From CAYVZZ01 sp964456185 (GTDB lineage: Bacteria; Pseudomonadota; Gammaproteobacteria; Pseudomonadales; Alcanivoracaceae), in contig CAYVZZ010000041.1 of NCBI GenBank assembly GCA_964456185.1, forward strand, positions 1 through 19,494: a DNA stretch of 19,494 nucleotides, in the 5' to 3' direction. The position numbers and the translations under genes were made by a program. The notes under the pieces were generated by a model. That model made no database searches. It had not been told where the DNA came from and saw nothing but the letters and a program-made list of their open reading frames with translations. Of the stretch, positions 8,814 through 15,243 are shown piece by piece; position 1 is the stretch's first letter, and the number at the start of each line of letters is the position of its first letter.

Positions 8814-9242
8814 ATGCAGGCAACAACGGCGCTGACTGACTGGCTGCTGGGGCGTTGGCGGATTGAACGGCGTTTACAGGATCACAAGCATCAGCAAACG
8901 GGGCATTTTCAGGGTGAGGCGGTTTTCTCGCCGGTGGGCGATGAGGTGTTTTACGATGAGGCCGGCCATTTGCAGCTGGGGGCTTTTGATGGCGAGGCCA
9001 AGCGGCGTTATATCTATTGCCCGCAGGGGGGTTGGCAGGCCGAGGTGCTGTTTGCCGATCGGCGGTATTTTTGTTCCATTGATTTGTCGGATGGCCAGTG
9101 TCAGGTGGCGCATCCTTGCGCGCAAGATACCTATTACGGCACCTTTACGCGCGTGTCGGCGGATGAGCTGCACATTGATTGGCGGGTGACTGGCCCGACG
9201 AAGCAGTTTGCTATTGCCAATCGCTTGTATCGTCAGCGTTGA
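8814..9242 (+). CDS. DUF6314-like small cytosolic protein
   Basis: 142 residues, no signal peptide or membrane segment. It starts with TDWLLGRWRIERRL and has FQGEAVFSP, YIYCPQGGWQAEVLFADRRYF, HPCAQDTYYGTF and a terminal IANRLYR. This reads as a lipocalin-like beta-barrel of the DUF6314 type, whose function is not known to me. I prefer ATG 8814: GGGTGA lies 6 bases upstream and matches the anti-SD. A GTG three codons earlier (8805) is in frame but would sit inside that site. Its last 10 bases overlap the 3' end of the convergent MscS gene. It is divergent from ackA, with 177 bp between. Confidence 0.7.
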   Translation: MQATTALTDWLLGRWRIERRLQDHKHQQTGHFQGEAVFSPVGDEVFYDEAGHLQLGAFDGEAKRRYIYCPQGGWQAEVLFADRRYFCSIDLSDGQCQVAHPCAQDTYYGTFTRVSADELHIDWRVTGPTKQFAIANRLYRQR

Positions 9243-10180
9243 GTGCCTTGGGGAAATTGCACCTTGTCCGGTTCGGCATTCAAGGCCGGTATGGCGGCAC
9301 GCAGGATGCGATTGCGGCGGCCGGTCAGGTCGGTGGGCTCGGCCAGATAGGACACCACCACTTCCAGCCAGGCGCGTTCATTGACGCGGAAATAGACTTT
9401 GGCGGTTGGCCCCTTTTGGCCGCCACCATCCGGGTAGTTGGCTTGAAAGTCGTCGTCGGCGGCTTTGATGAGGGCTTTCTCGACGGTGGATAAATCACTG
9501 GTAAAGGCCACTTGAATGGCGGTTTCATTCCAGATAAAAGGCTTGAAAGCACCGGAGTAATTGACGATTTCCGATTTCAGCACTTGGCTGTTAGGGAAGT
9601 GTACGATGCGGCCGCTGTAATGGTCGTTGCCCAAATAGATGCCGTTAAATTCGCGTAAGCGGGTGTCCAGATAGCCAATTTCCAATACTTCGCCACGGAG
9701 TTTGCCGAGCTGGATGCGGTCACCGACGTGATAGGGGTGGCGGAAAATAATGTATAGCCAGGCGATGAAAGAGGTAATCGGCACTTGTAGCGCAAAGCCC
9801 AAGACCAACGAAATAATACCGAAGCTGACGGCGGCGGCGAAGAGGTTTTGGAATAGGAAGGAAATGCCGACGATGCCGATTAGCACGTAAGTGACTAAAC
9901 GTGTCAGGCGCGTCAGGTTATAGCGAATGCCGGGTGGGTTATGAGAGTGGTCGATTAAGCGTTCTAGCACTCTACCGGCCAGCAGGATAATCATAATCGC
10001 AAAGAGCGATTGGCTGAGCCTGTCCAACAAGGGAAGATAGCCTGTCCAATTGGAGGCTGAATCCGGAATGAATTGCTCAACCACCCCGAATTTAATCAGG
10101 TAGTGAACCACCAGAAAAATAACGGCTAATACAATCGCCTGGATGATGCCGTAAGACTTGTTGTCGGGCGTGTCAGACAT
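9233..10180 (-). CDS. MscS-family mechanosensitive channel
   Basis: Small-conductance mechanosensitive channel family protein, 315 residues, expected in the inner membrane to release solutes on hypo-osmotic shock. Hydrophobic helices lie near residues 11-29, 56-72 and 94-111, followed by the pore region 112-146 (AAAVSFGIISLVLGFALQ, rich in small residues). The beta domain begins at HPYHVGDRIQLGKLRGEVLEIG, the family hallmark. The alpha/beta C-terminal part follows, with HFPNSQVLKSEIVNYS. The ATG has AGGA about 7 bases upstream. It ends 10 bases inside the opposite DUF6314-like gene and lies 74 bp downstream of recG on the same strand. Which MscS subgroup it belongs to, and whether it is gated by tension alone, cannot be told from here. 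Confidence 0.9.
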   Translation of the reverse strand: MSDTPDNKSYGIIQAIVLAVIFLVVHYLIKFGVVEQFIPDSASNWTGYLPLLDRLSQSLFAIMIILLAGRVLERLIDHSHNPPGIRYNLTRLTRLVTYVLIGIVGISFLFQNLFAAAVSFGIISLVLGFALQVPITSFIAWLYIIFRHPYHVGDRIQLGKLRGEVLEIGYLDTRLREFNGIYLGNDHYSGRIVHFPNSQVLKSEIVNYSGAFKPFIWNETAIQVAFTSDLSTVEKALIKAADDDFQANYPDGGGQKGPTAKVYFRVNERAWLEVVVSYLAEPTDLTGRRNRILRAAIPALNAEPDKVQFPQGTQR

Positions 10181-10212
10181 GGCTGTTCCTATTGTTGTCG
10201 TTAACTAGTGTC

Positions 10213-10242
10213 ACTTTACCCTGTTGGTAAGAGTGGCCTCAA
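10213..10242 (-). promoter_or_regulatory. Possible promoter of the MscS-type gene
   Basis: TTGAGG (10242-10237) and TAAAGT (10218-10213) on the minus strand are spaced by 18 bases, about 30 bp upstream of the channel start and after the recG stop. The match is moderate. It would allow the channel gene to be expressed apart from recG. Confidence 0.3.
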
Positions 10243-10254
10243 GGCGTTCCGATA

Positions 10255-12303
10255 TTAGACTTCCGCATAGAGCTCACCTCCTTTCAACCAGCGGGTCATC
10301 AGCAACGGCACACGGTCGGGATGCTGTTGGCTGATGGTGGTGGCCAGTTGATGGGCGGTGGCGAGTAACCGTTCGTCGCGCACCAAATCCGCCACGCGAA
10401 ACGCCAATTCGCCGGCCTGCCGAGTACCCAACCATTCGCCGGGGCCGCGCAGGCGCAGGTCTTCTTCGGCCAGAAAGAAGCCGTCATTGCTTTGGCGCAT
10501 GGCATTCAATCGTGCTTGGGCGTGCTGGCCGACGGGCGGTTGGTATAGCAACACGCAGAAGCTTTGCTTGCCGCCCCGCCCGACGCGGCCGCGTAATTGA
10601 TGTAGTTGTGACAGCCCCAGCCGTTCGGCATTGTCGATAACCATATAGCTGGCGTTGGGCACATCCACGCCCACTTCAATCACCGTGGTGGCTACCAGCA
10701 GCTGGGATTGCTTGGCTTTGAACGCCTGCATGCGTTCCTCTTTCTCGCGGGCGTTCATGCGGCCATGCACGAGGTCGATGCGAATATCCGGCAAGGCCTC
10801 TTGGAGTTCATCGCGGGTAACTTCGGCGGCTTGAGCTTGCAGGGCGTCAGATTCTTCGATTAGCGTGCACACCCAATAGACTTGCGCGCCTTCTTTGAGC
10901 ACCTTGCGCAAGCGGGCAATCAAATCGGGGCGGCGCTCGCCGGCCAATACGCTGGTCTGTACCGGCTTGCGGCCGGGCGGCAGCTCGTCAATCACCGAGG
11001 TGTCCAAATCGCCATAGACGCTCATGGCGAGGGTTCGCGGAATGGGCGTAGCCGTCATCACCAGCTGGTGGGGTTGTGTGCCGGCCGGGCCTTTTTCGAT
11101 GAGCGCCAAGCGCTGCTGCACGCCGAAACGGTGTTGTTCGTCGATAATCGCCAGCCCCAAATCGGCAAAGGCCACACTGTCTTGAAAAAGCGCATGGGTG
11201 CCGATGACCAGTGGGGCGCTGCCGTCAGCCAGTTGTTCCAGTGCTTCACGTTTTTGCTTGGCCGTGCAACTGCCCGCCAACCACAAAGGGGTGATACCGA
11301 AAGGCTCCAGCCAAGCGGTGAAGTTCAGTAGATGTTGGCGTGCCAATAATTCCGTGGGTGCCATAATGGCTACCTGATGCCCACTTTCCATGACGTTCAA
11401 GGAGGCAGCAGCAGCGACTAGCGTTTTGCCTGCCCCCACATCGCCTTGCAACAAGCGCAACATGGGGTCGGTTTTGCCCAAATCGTTAAAAATTTCCTTA
11501 ATCACCCGTTGCTGGGCGCTGGTGAGCTCGAAAGGTAATTGGGCTCGCAATTGCGCAAAAAGCTGCGTGCTATGGCAGGCGGGTGCCGGTTTGCGGCGTT
11601 GTTGGTGGCGACGCTGCACCAAGGCCAATTGATGCGCCACCATTTCTTCCAGCGTCAGCCGTTCCATGGCCGGATGGTAGCCATTGGTGAGTTGATTTAA
11701 GTCGGTATCCGGCGGTGGGTTATGCAGAAAATGCAGCGCTTGTAAAAGGTCGAAACGGTTGGCGCCTGCCGGTAATAAATCTTGTGGCGGGTGTTTGTCC
11801 GACCAGCTCAACGCTTGCGCTATTATTTGCCGAAGTAAGCGCTGACTCACGCCATCGGTGGCGGGATAAACGGGGGTTAAAGTGGGTTCTAACGGCGGCA
11901 AGGCTGGTCGCCCCAGCTGATATTCGGGGTGATACAGCTCCAAACCCGAAGCGCCCTTGCGCACCTGTCCGTACACGCGAATGGCGCGCCCTTTTTCCAG
12001 ATTATTCTTTTGCGCCGCACTGAAATGATAAAAACGCAGCCCCACACTGCCGGTGCCATCGGCGACACGACACAATAAACTTCGTCGCCGTCCAAAAGCC
12101 ACATCCGCCAGCTGGATAGTGCCTTCCAGCACCACCTCCTGCTCGGGTTGCAAGCTGCCTATGGGCGTTACTCGAGTGCGGTCCTGATAGCGCAGCGGCA
12201 AATGAAACAACAGCGTGTCCAGGTCGACAATGCCCAGATTCGCCAGCTTCTCTACCATTTTTCGCCCCACTCCCTTGAGGCGCTGTAATGTTAATTCCGC
12301 CAT
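10255..12303 (-). CDS. recG: ATP-dependent DNA helicase RecG
   Basis: Superfamily 2 branch-migration helicase that regresses stalled forks and processes Holliday junctions and R-loops. It has 682 residues (E. coli 693). The N-terminal helical part and wedge/OB domain run to about residue 130 (LKGVGRKMVEKLANLGI, HLPLRYQDRT). The helicase core contains Walker A GDVGAGKT (287-294), the DEQH box (388-391), MTATPIPRTLA, and the C-terminal motifs VATTVIEVGVDVPNA and QLRGRVGRGGKQSFC. Length and motifs are intact. The start ATG at 12303 has AAGGA about 11 bases upstream. It is divergent from the epimerase gene, with 83 bp between starts. Confidence 0.97.
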   Translation of the reverse strand: MAELTLQRLKGVGRKMVEKLANLGIVDLDTLLFHLPLRYQDRTRVTPIGSLQPEQEVVLEGTIQLADVAFGRRRSLLCRVADGTGSVGLRFYHFSAAQKNNLEKGRAIRVYGQVRKGASGLELYHPEYQLGRPALPPLEPTLTPVYPATDGVSQRLLRQIIAQALSWSDKHPPQDLLPAGANRFDLLQALHFLHNPPPDTDLNQLTNGYHPAMERLTLEEMVAHQLALVQRRHQQRRKPAPACHSTQLFAQLRAQLPFELTSAQQRVIKEIFNDLGKTDPMLRLLQGDVGAGKTLVAAAASLNVMESGHQVAIMAPTELLARQHLLNFTAWLEPFGITPLWLAGSCTAKQKREALEQLADGSAPLVIGTHALFQDSVAFADLGLAIIDEQHRFGVQQRLALIEKGPAGTQPHQLVMTATPIPRTLAMSVYGDLDTSVIDELPPGRKPVQTSVLAGERRPDLIARLRKVLKEGAQVYWVCTLIEESDALQAQAAEVTRDELQEALPDIRIDLVHGRMNAREKEERMQAFKAKQSQLLVATTVIEVGVDVPNASYMVIDNAERLGLSQLHQLRGRVGRGGKQSFCVLLYQPPVGQHAQARLNAMRQSNDGFFLAEEDLRLRGPGEWLGTRQAGELAFRVADLVRDERLLATAHQLATTISQQHPDRVPLLMTRWLKGGELYAEV

Positions 12304-12342
12304 GAAAAAGGCTAGTCCTTCGATTTTAATCCGTTATTGCGT

Positions 12343-12370
12343 ATCTTATGGGCTCGATTGACAAGGGCAA
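12343..12370 (-). promoter_or_regulatory. Possible promoter of recG
   Basis: On the minus strand TTGCCC (12370-12365) and TAAGAT (12348-12343) are 16 bases apart in the 83-bp divergent gap between recG and the epimerase gene. The boxes are only moderately close to consensus. The start of the opposite gene overlaps the far end of this region. Confidence 0.3.
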
Positions 12371-12386
12371 GCCAGCAAGGAAATTT

Positions 12387-13154
12387 ATGGCCGCACAAAA
12401 ACACATTCTGCTCGCCGGGTTGGGCGATTTGGGACAAGGGCTGGCCGAGTGCCTTCTGGCCGATGGACATCAAGTCAGCGCCATCCGTCGTCAACAGAAA
12501 GCGCCAGCCGGAGTGGATGTTTACGCTCAGGATTTGGTGCAAACGCCGGCCATTCTCTTGCCGCCCGACCAGGTGGATTTGCTGGTGATTATTCTTACCC
12601 CCGCCAGTCGTGATGAAGCCGGTTACCGCGATGCCTTTCTTACCGCTCCCCTGCGATTAGTGGATGCACTGGCAAAACAGCAGCCTTTGCCGCCGGTTAT
12701 TTTCGTTTCCAGCACAGCTGTGTTCGGCGATATTGAGGGTGAAGTGAATGCTAACACACCACCCAAGCCAGACAGCTTCCGCGGTAAAATCCTGCTAGCT
12801 GCCGAAGAAGAACTCAGCACCCGCTGCCTGCTTAGCGTGGTACGTTTCGCCGGTATTACCGGTCGCAGTGATTATTTCGCCAACAAAGCCGCCCGCATCG
12901 CCCGCGGTGAAGAAGCTTTGCCGCCGAATCACTGGATGAATCGCATTCATCGGGATGATTGCATTGCGTTGTTGCATGATGTGGCTCAACAATGGCTATC
13001 CGACAACACGGCTCCCTCTTTGGTGATTGGCACCGACAATCACCCCGTCGCCAGTCATCAGTTGTACCAGCAATTAGCGGCGGAACAGGGGCTGGAACTG
13101 GACGTGCCGGATGAAGCGCCGACAGGGAAACGCATTTTGGCTAATCTATCGTAA
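12387..13154 (+). CDS. NAD(P)-binding epimerase/dehydratase, YeeZ-like
   Basis: 255-residue extended-SDR-type protein. A Rossmann fold opens at residues 7-18 with GLGDLG (11-16), the GxGxxG dinucleotide motif. FVSSTAVFGD matches the strand-plus-Ser region of the family, and VVRFAGITG and MNRIHRDDCIALLHD match the substrate side. The usual YxxxK dyad is not evident: a FRGKILLAAEE stretch occupies its place, as in YeeZ-like proteins, so catalysis is uncertain. I take ATG 12387 with AAGGA 5 bases upstream; the frame is open back to 12348, without a site. The stop overlaps by 14 bases the antisense end of the parE remnant. The substrate is unknown. Confidence 0.8.
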   Translation: MAAQKHILLAGLGDLGQGLAECLLADGHQVSAIRRQQKAPAGVDVYAQDLVQTPAILLPPDQVDLLVIILTPASRDEAGYRDAFLTAPLRLVDALAKQQPLPPVIFVSSTAVFGDIEGEVNANTPPKPDSFRGKILLAAEEELSTRCLLSVVRFAGITGRSDYFANKAARIARGEEALPPNHWMNRIHRDDCIALLHDVAQQWLSDNTAPSLVIGTDNHPVASHQLYQQLAAEQGLELDVPDEAPTGKRILANLS

Positions 13155-13215
13155 TTTGAGACAAGTCCATACGCGTATGCAGAACTCTTAAAATATTAAT
13201 GCCGGATTCTTGTTC
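13141..13215 (-). pseudogene. ParE toxin remnant (C-terminal stub only)
   Basis: Directly after the parD stop codon, in the same frame, the minus strand reads E-Q-E-S, then GINILRVLHTRMD, then a short tail to TAG (13143-13141). The middle block is the classic ParE/RelE C-terminal strand pattern (ILRVLHxRMD). The roughly 70-75 upstream residues of a normal ParE are absent and there is no start codon, so this is a deletion stub. Its last bases run into the 3' end of the convergent epimerase gene. Confidence 0.75.
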
Positions 13216-13473
13216 TCAATCCTCTAAAAGAGAATCCTCTAGAGCTTGCGGGCTGCTAAATGTTTCATAACGACCCGCTTCGATATCCGACACACCCACG
13301 GCCACTGCTTTCCGCAAGGCAGCTAATTTGGCTTCTCTGGCTTGTTCGCGATACTCAATCAGTCGCAGTCCTTCGCGTAGAATCTCACTCGCGTTTTGGT
13401 AACGGCCAGAAGCCACTAACGTATCAACTAGTGATGATTGATGTTCGGTTAAGACAAGATTTCTCGTTGGCAT
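13216..13473 (-). CDS. parD: ParD-type antitoxin without its toxin
   Basis: 85-residue ribbon-helix-helix antitoxin of the ParD/CopG class. Residues 1-45 carry the RHH fold (MPTRNLVLTEHQSSLVDTLV, then GRYQNASEILREGLRLIEYRE). The C-terminal toxin-binding half runs LRKAVAVGVSDIEAGRYETF to the end. ATG 13473 is chosen because GGATG lies about 9 bases upstream and a palindromic operator lies just before that; the longer frame from 13494 would start inside the operator. ParD normally represses its own operon and neutralises ParE, a gyrase poison. Here only a ParE tail remains downstream, so the protein is an orphan that could still autoregulate or act as an anti-addiction factor against a related toxin. 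Confidence 0.88.
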   Translation of the reverse strand: MPTRNLVLTEHQSSLVDTLVASGRYQNASEILREGLRLIEYREQAREAKLAALRKAVAVGVSDIEAGRYETFSSPQALEDSLLED

Positions 13474-13484
13474 GATAAACATCC

Positions 13485-13507
13485 AATATGGCATTTAATG
13501 CCATATT
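13485..13507 (-). promoter_or_regulatory. Perfect palindromic operator upstream of parD
   Basis: An 11-base arm (AATATGGCATT) and its exact reverse complement flank a single central base at 13496, 11 bp upstream of the parD start. A CATATT within it, with TTGGCA 18 bases upstream on the minus strand, could be the promoter, placing the palindrome over the -10 region. RHH antitoxins bind such inverted repeats, so this is the likely ParD autoregulatory site. Confidence 0.7.
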
Positions 13508-13588
13508 CTGCCAATTTGTTGGAGAAATCAAACCATTCCAGTGTGACCATACAATGCTATAGATCTAGCGAGATGATTTGAGTCTGTA

Positions 13589-14680
13589 TTATTCGGGAGG
13601 TGCCTCTTCCCCAGAAGTTATTTGTTGGTGCTCCGGATTAAAATCCCGTGCGAAGATGCCCCAAAAGCTCATAAACAGGGCGGCCACCAATGGGCCAATC
13701 ACAAAACCATTAAGACCAAACAGCGACAAGCCGCCCAGTGTGGAAAAGAGAATCATGTAGTCGGGCATTTTGGTGTCGCGGCTGACCAGCAAGGGGCGTA
13801 ATACATTATCAACCAAGCCAATAATGCAAACACCGAAAACCACCAGAATGGTGCCGTCTATCCATTGACCGGTGATGAATAAATAAATCGCCACGGGAAT
13901 CCAGATTAGCCCCGCACCCACCACGGGGATCATCGACAAGAACACCATGATGATGCCCCACAGTAATGGGTTGGGGATGCCGAGGAACCAGAATATCAGG
14001 CCGCCCAAGGTGCCCTGCATGAGGGCGACCAGCAGGTTGCCTTTTACGGTGGCGCGCGTCACTTCGGCAAACTTTTGCATCAGTAGGTGTTCGCGTTCGT
14101 CGCCCAGGGGCAGCGCGCGTTTTAGCAGGTCAATGAGTAGTGCGCCGTCTCGTAGCAGGTAGAACAAGAGATAGAGCATCAGCCCCAAGCTAACAAAAAA
14201 CTGCAGCGTACCCTGCCCGACTTTTACCGCATGTTGGGCAAGGAAGCGGCTGGCAGATACCGCCGAGCCGGATAGTTGCTGGTTAAGACTGGCTAAGTCG
14301 ACGTTAAATTCAGCGAGGAATTCCTGAATGGCGGGGAAACTTTGGTGGATTTGGTCAAGCCACAAGGCCGGGTTGAGCTCACCGGACTGGATTTGATGGT
14401 AAAGGTGCGCGCCTTCCTTGAAAAACGACATGACCAGAAACAATGTCGGGATGATGCCAATGCAGATACAGGTTAATAGTGTGCCAAGCGCCGCTAGGTT
14501 GGGTCGCCCCCAACGGTTTACCTGCCAGGTCTGTAAGGGGTAAAACAGCAAGGCGAGCACACAAGCCCAGAGCACCGCGCCGGTAAAGGGCCGTAGCAGT
14601 GTGAAAAATAATACTGTAATAAGCGCGAGCGCCAGCAGAAAGAAGCCGTTTTCCAGCCGCTTGGACATATCCCCATCCAT
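13589..14680 (-). CDS. AI-2E/PerM-family membrane transporter
   Basis: 363-residue polytopic protein of the AI-2E transporter family (PerM/YdiK/TqsA group). The pattern is typical: paired N-terminal helices (about 15-60), a third near 65-85, a soluble stretch of about 95-150 (FPAIQEFLAEFNVDLASL), then a helix-rich second half with LLFYLLRDG, LLVALMQGTLGGLIFWFLGIPNP, MIPVVGAGLIWIPVAI, DNVLRPLLVS and GLNGFVIGPLVAALF. Family members have been linked to autoinducer-2 export or Na+/H+ exchange; the substrate cannot be assigned here. Start choice is uncertain: ATG 14680 lacks a clear SD, ATG 14668 has GGATGGGG close upstream, and TTG 14683 is also in frame. It stands alone between parD and the tRNA. 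Confidence 0.88.
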   Translation of the reverse strand: MDGDMSKRLENGFFLLALALITVLFFTLLRPFTGAVLWACVLALLFYPLQTWQVNRWGRPNLAALGTLLTCICIGIIPTLFLVMSFFKEGAHLYHQIQSGELNPALWLDQIHQSFPAIQEFLAEFNVDLASLNQQLSGSAVSASRFLAQHAVKVGQGTLQFFVSLGLMLYLLFYLLRDGALLIDLLKRALPLGDEREHLLMQKFAEVTRATVKGNLLVALMQGTLGGLIFWFLGIPNPLLWGIIMVFLSMIPVVGAGLIWIPVAIYLFITGQWIDGTILVVFGVCIIGLVDNVLRPLLVSRDTKMPDYMILFSTLGGLSLFGLNGFVIGPLVAALFMSFWGIFARDFNPEHQQITSGEEAPPE

Positions 14681-14770
14681 CAAGAAACGTATCTCGGCAG
14701 AATGACAGAAAATGCCGCAAGGCTCAATCTTTGATAGGAGAGGCTGGTGAAGTGGAAAATAGAATTAAAG

Positions 14771-14861
<91 letters not shown>

Positions 14862-14868
14862 GCAATAT

Positions 14869-14899
14869 GGCAAACTTTATATTTTACACCGCGTTTGCC
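14869..14899. repeat. Inverted repeat upstream of tRNA-Ser
   Basis: GGCAAAC (14869-14875) and GTTTGCC (14893-14899) are exact reverse complements around a 17-base A/T-rich loop. The loop contains the TATAAA/TAAAAT sequences that could be the -10 region of the intact tRNA gene. It may be an operator-like element, or chance. Confidence 0.4.
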
Positions 14900-14901
14900 T
14901 A

Positions 14902-15009
14902 CGGTCTCTAAAACCGAGTGCTTCGCACTCATCAACGGTTTGATTCGCTACGCTCACCCCTACGGGGTTGCCTCACGGTGTTCGGCAATGCGGCGACGCT
15001 ACGCGTCTT
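14902..15009. repeat. Triloop hairpin cluster between the two tRNA-Ser copies
   Basis: Several short perfect hairpins with three-base loops occur in about 110 bp: GAGTGC-TTC-GCACTC (14916-14930), ACCCC-TAC-GGGGT (14956-14968) and GACGC-TAC-GCGTC (14995-15007), with a further GCTACGC at 14947-14953. At 14902-14916 a CGGT...ACCG hairpin resembles the tRNA anticodon arm in the opposite orientation, with one base different. No ORF or terminator T-run fits. The origin is unknown. Confidence 0.55.
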
Positions 15010-15047
15010 GTCGAGACCGCCACATTCGGCCACTCTGTCACCTCTCC
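14930..15047 (-). pseudogene. Broken tRNA-Ser(CGA) copy interrupted at the anticodon loop
   Basis: On the minus strand, 15047-15011 repeats the first 37 bases of the intact neighbouring tRNA-Ser (acceptor strand, D arm, 5' anticodon stem, CTCGA) with 4 differences. It then breaks for 69 bases of hairpin-rich sequence (15010-14942). The bases that would follow in the tRNA (AAACCGTTGATG) resume at 14941-14930, after which similarity ends. No T arm, 3' acceptor strand or CCA is present, so it cannot make a normal tRNA. The D-arm changes (GAGTGGCCGAA) are themselves serine-like, suggesting a formerly functional duplicate. Confidence 0.65.
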
Positions 15048-15243
15048 GTGTTGTGCTGCGCGAATACCGCGTAACGAACAACGGCGTGCATTCTAACGAT
15101 TTTTACATTACATCGCAGCGTCTGATTGGCTTTCCGTCAAATGGGGACAGTCACTCATCGATTTCAATCCCATTGTGCCCAAGGCAGCAGTGAAAAATGG
15201 TATAAACAAGGTAATTACATTGCCTGAGTATCGAGGTTTAACC
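15048..15243. other. Intergenic region upstream of the aldehyde dehydrogenase
   Basis: No gene is visible in these 196 bp. A TATAAA at 15201-15206 could be a -10 box for the plus-strand dehydrogenase, but no convincing -35 lies 16-18 bases upstream. The frame of the dehydrogenase is open back to 15175. The residues there do not look like the enzyme, and the ribosome site at 15244 is better. Confidence 0.4.

Noticed and set aside
13216..13218. Functional stop-codon read-through or selenocysteine at the parD TGA
   Set aside because: The sequence after the stop is a toxin stub rather than a functional domain, and no SECIS-like hairpin is evident. ParD already has a complete length.
14902..14945. 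A plus-strand tRNA-like gene with anticodon-arm CGGTCTCTAAAACCG
   Set aside because: There is no matching acceptor stem or T arm on either side. It is more likely an inverted look-alike of the hairpin anticodon arm.
15175..15243. Longer aldehyde dehydrogenase start at ATG 15175
   Set aside because: The extra 23 residues look unlike the family and have no ribosome site. ATG 15244 has GAGG at a good distance.
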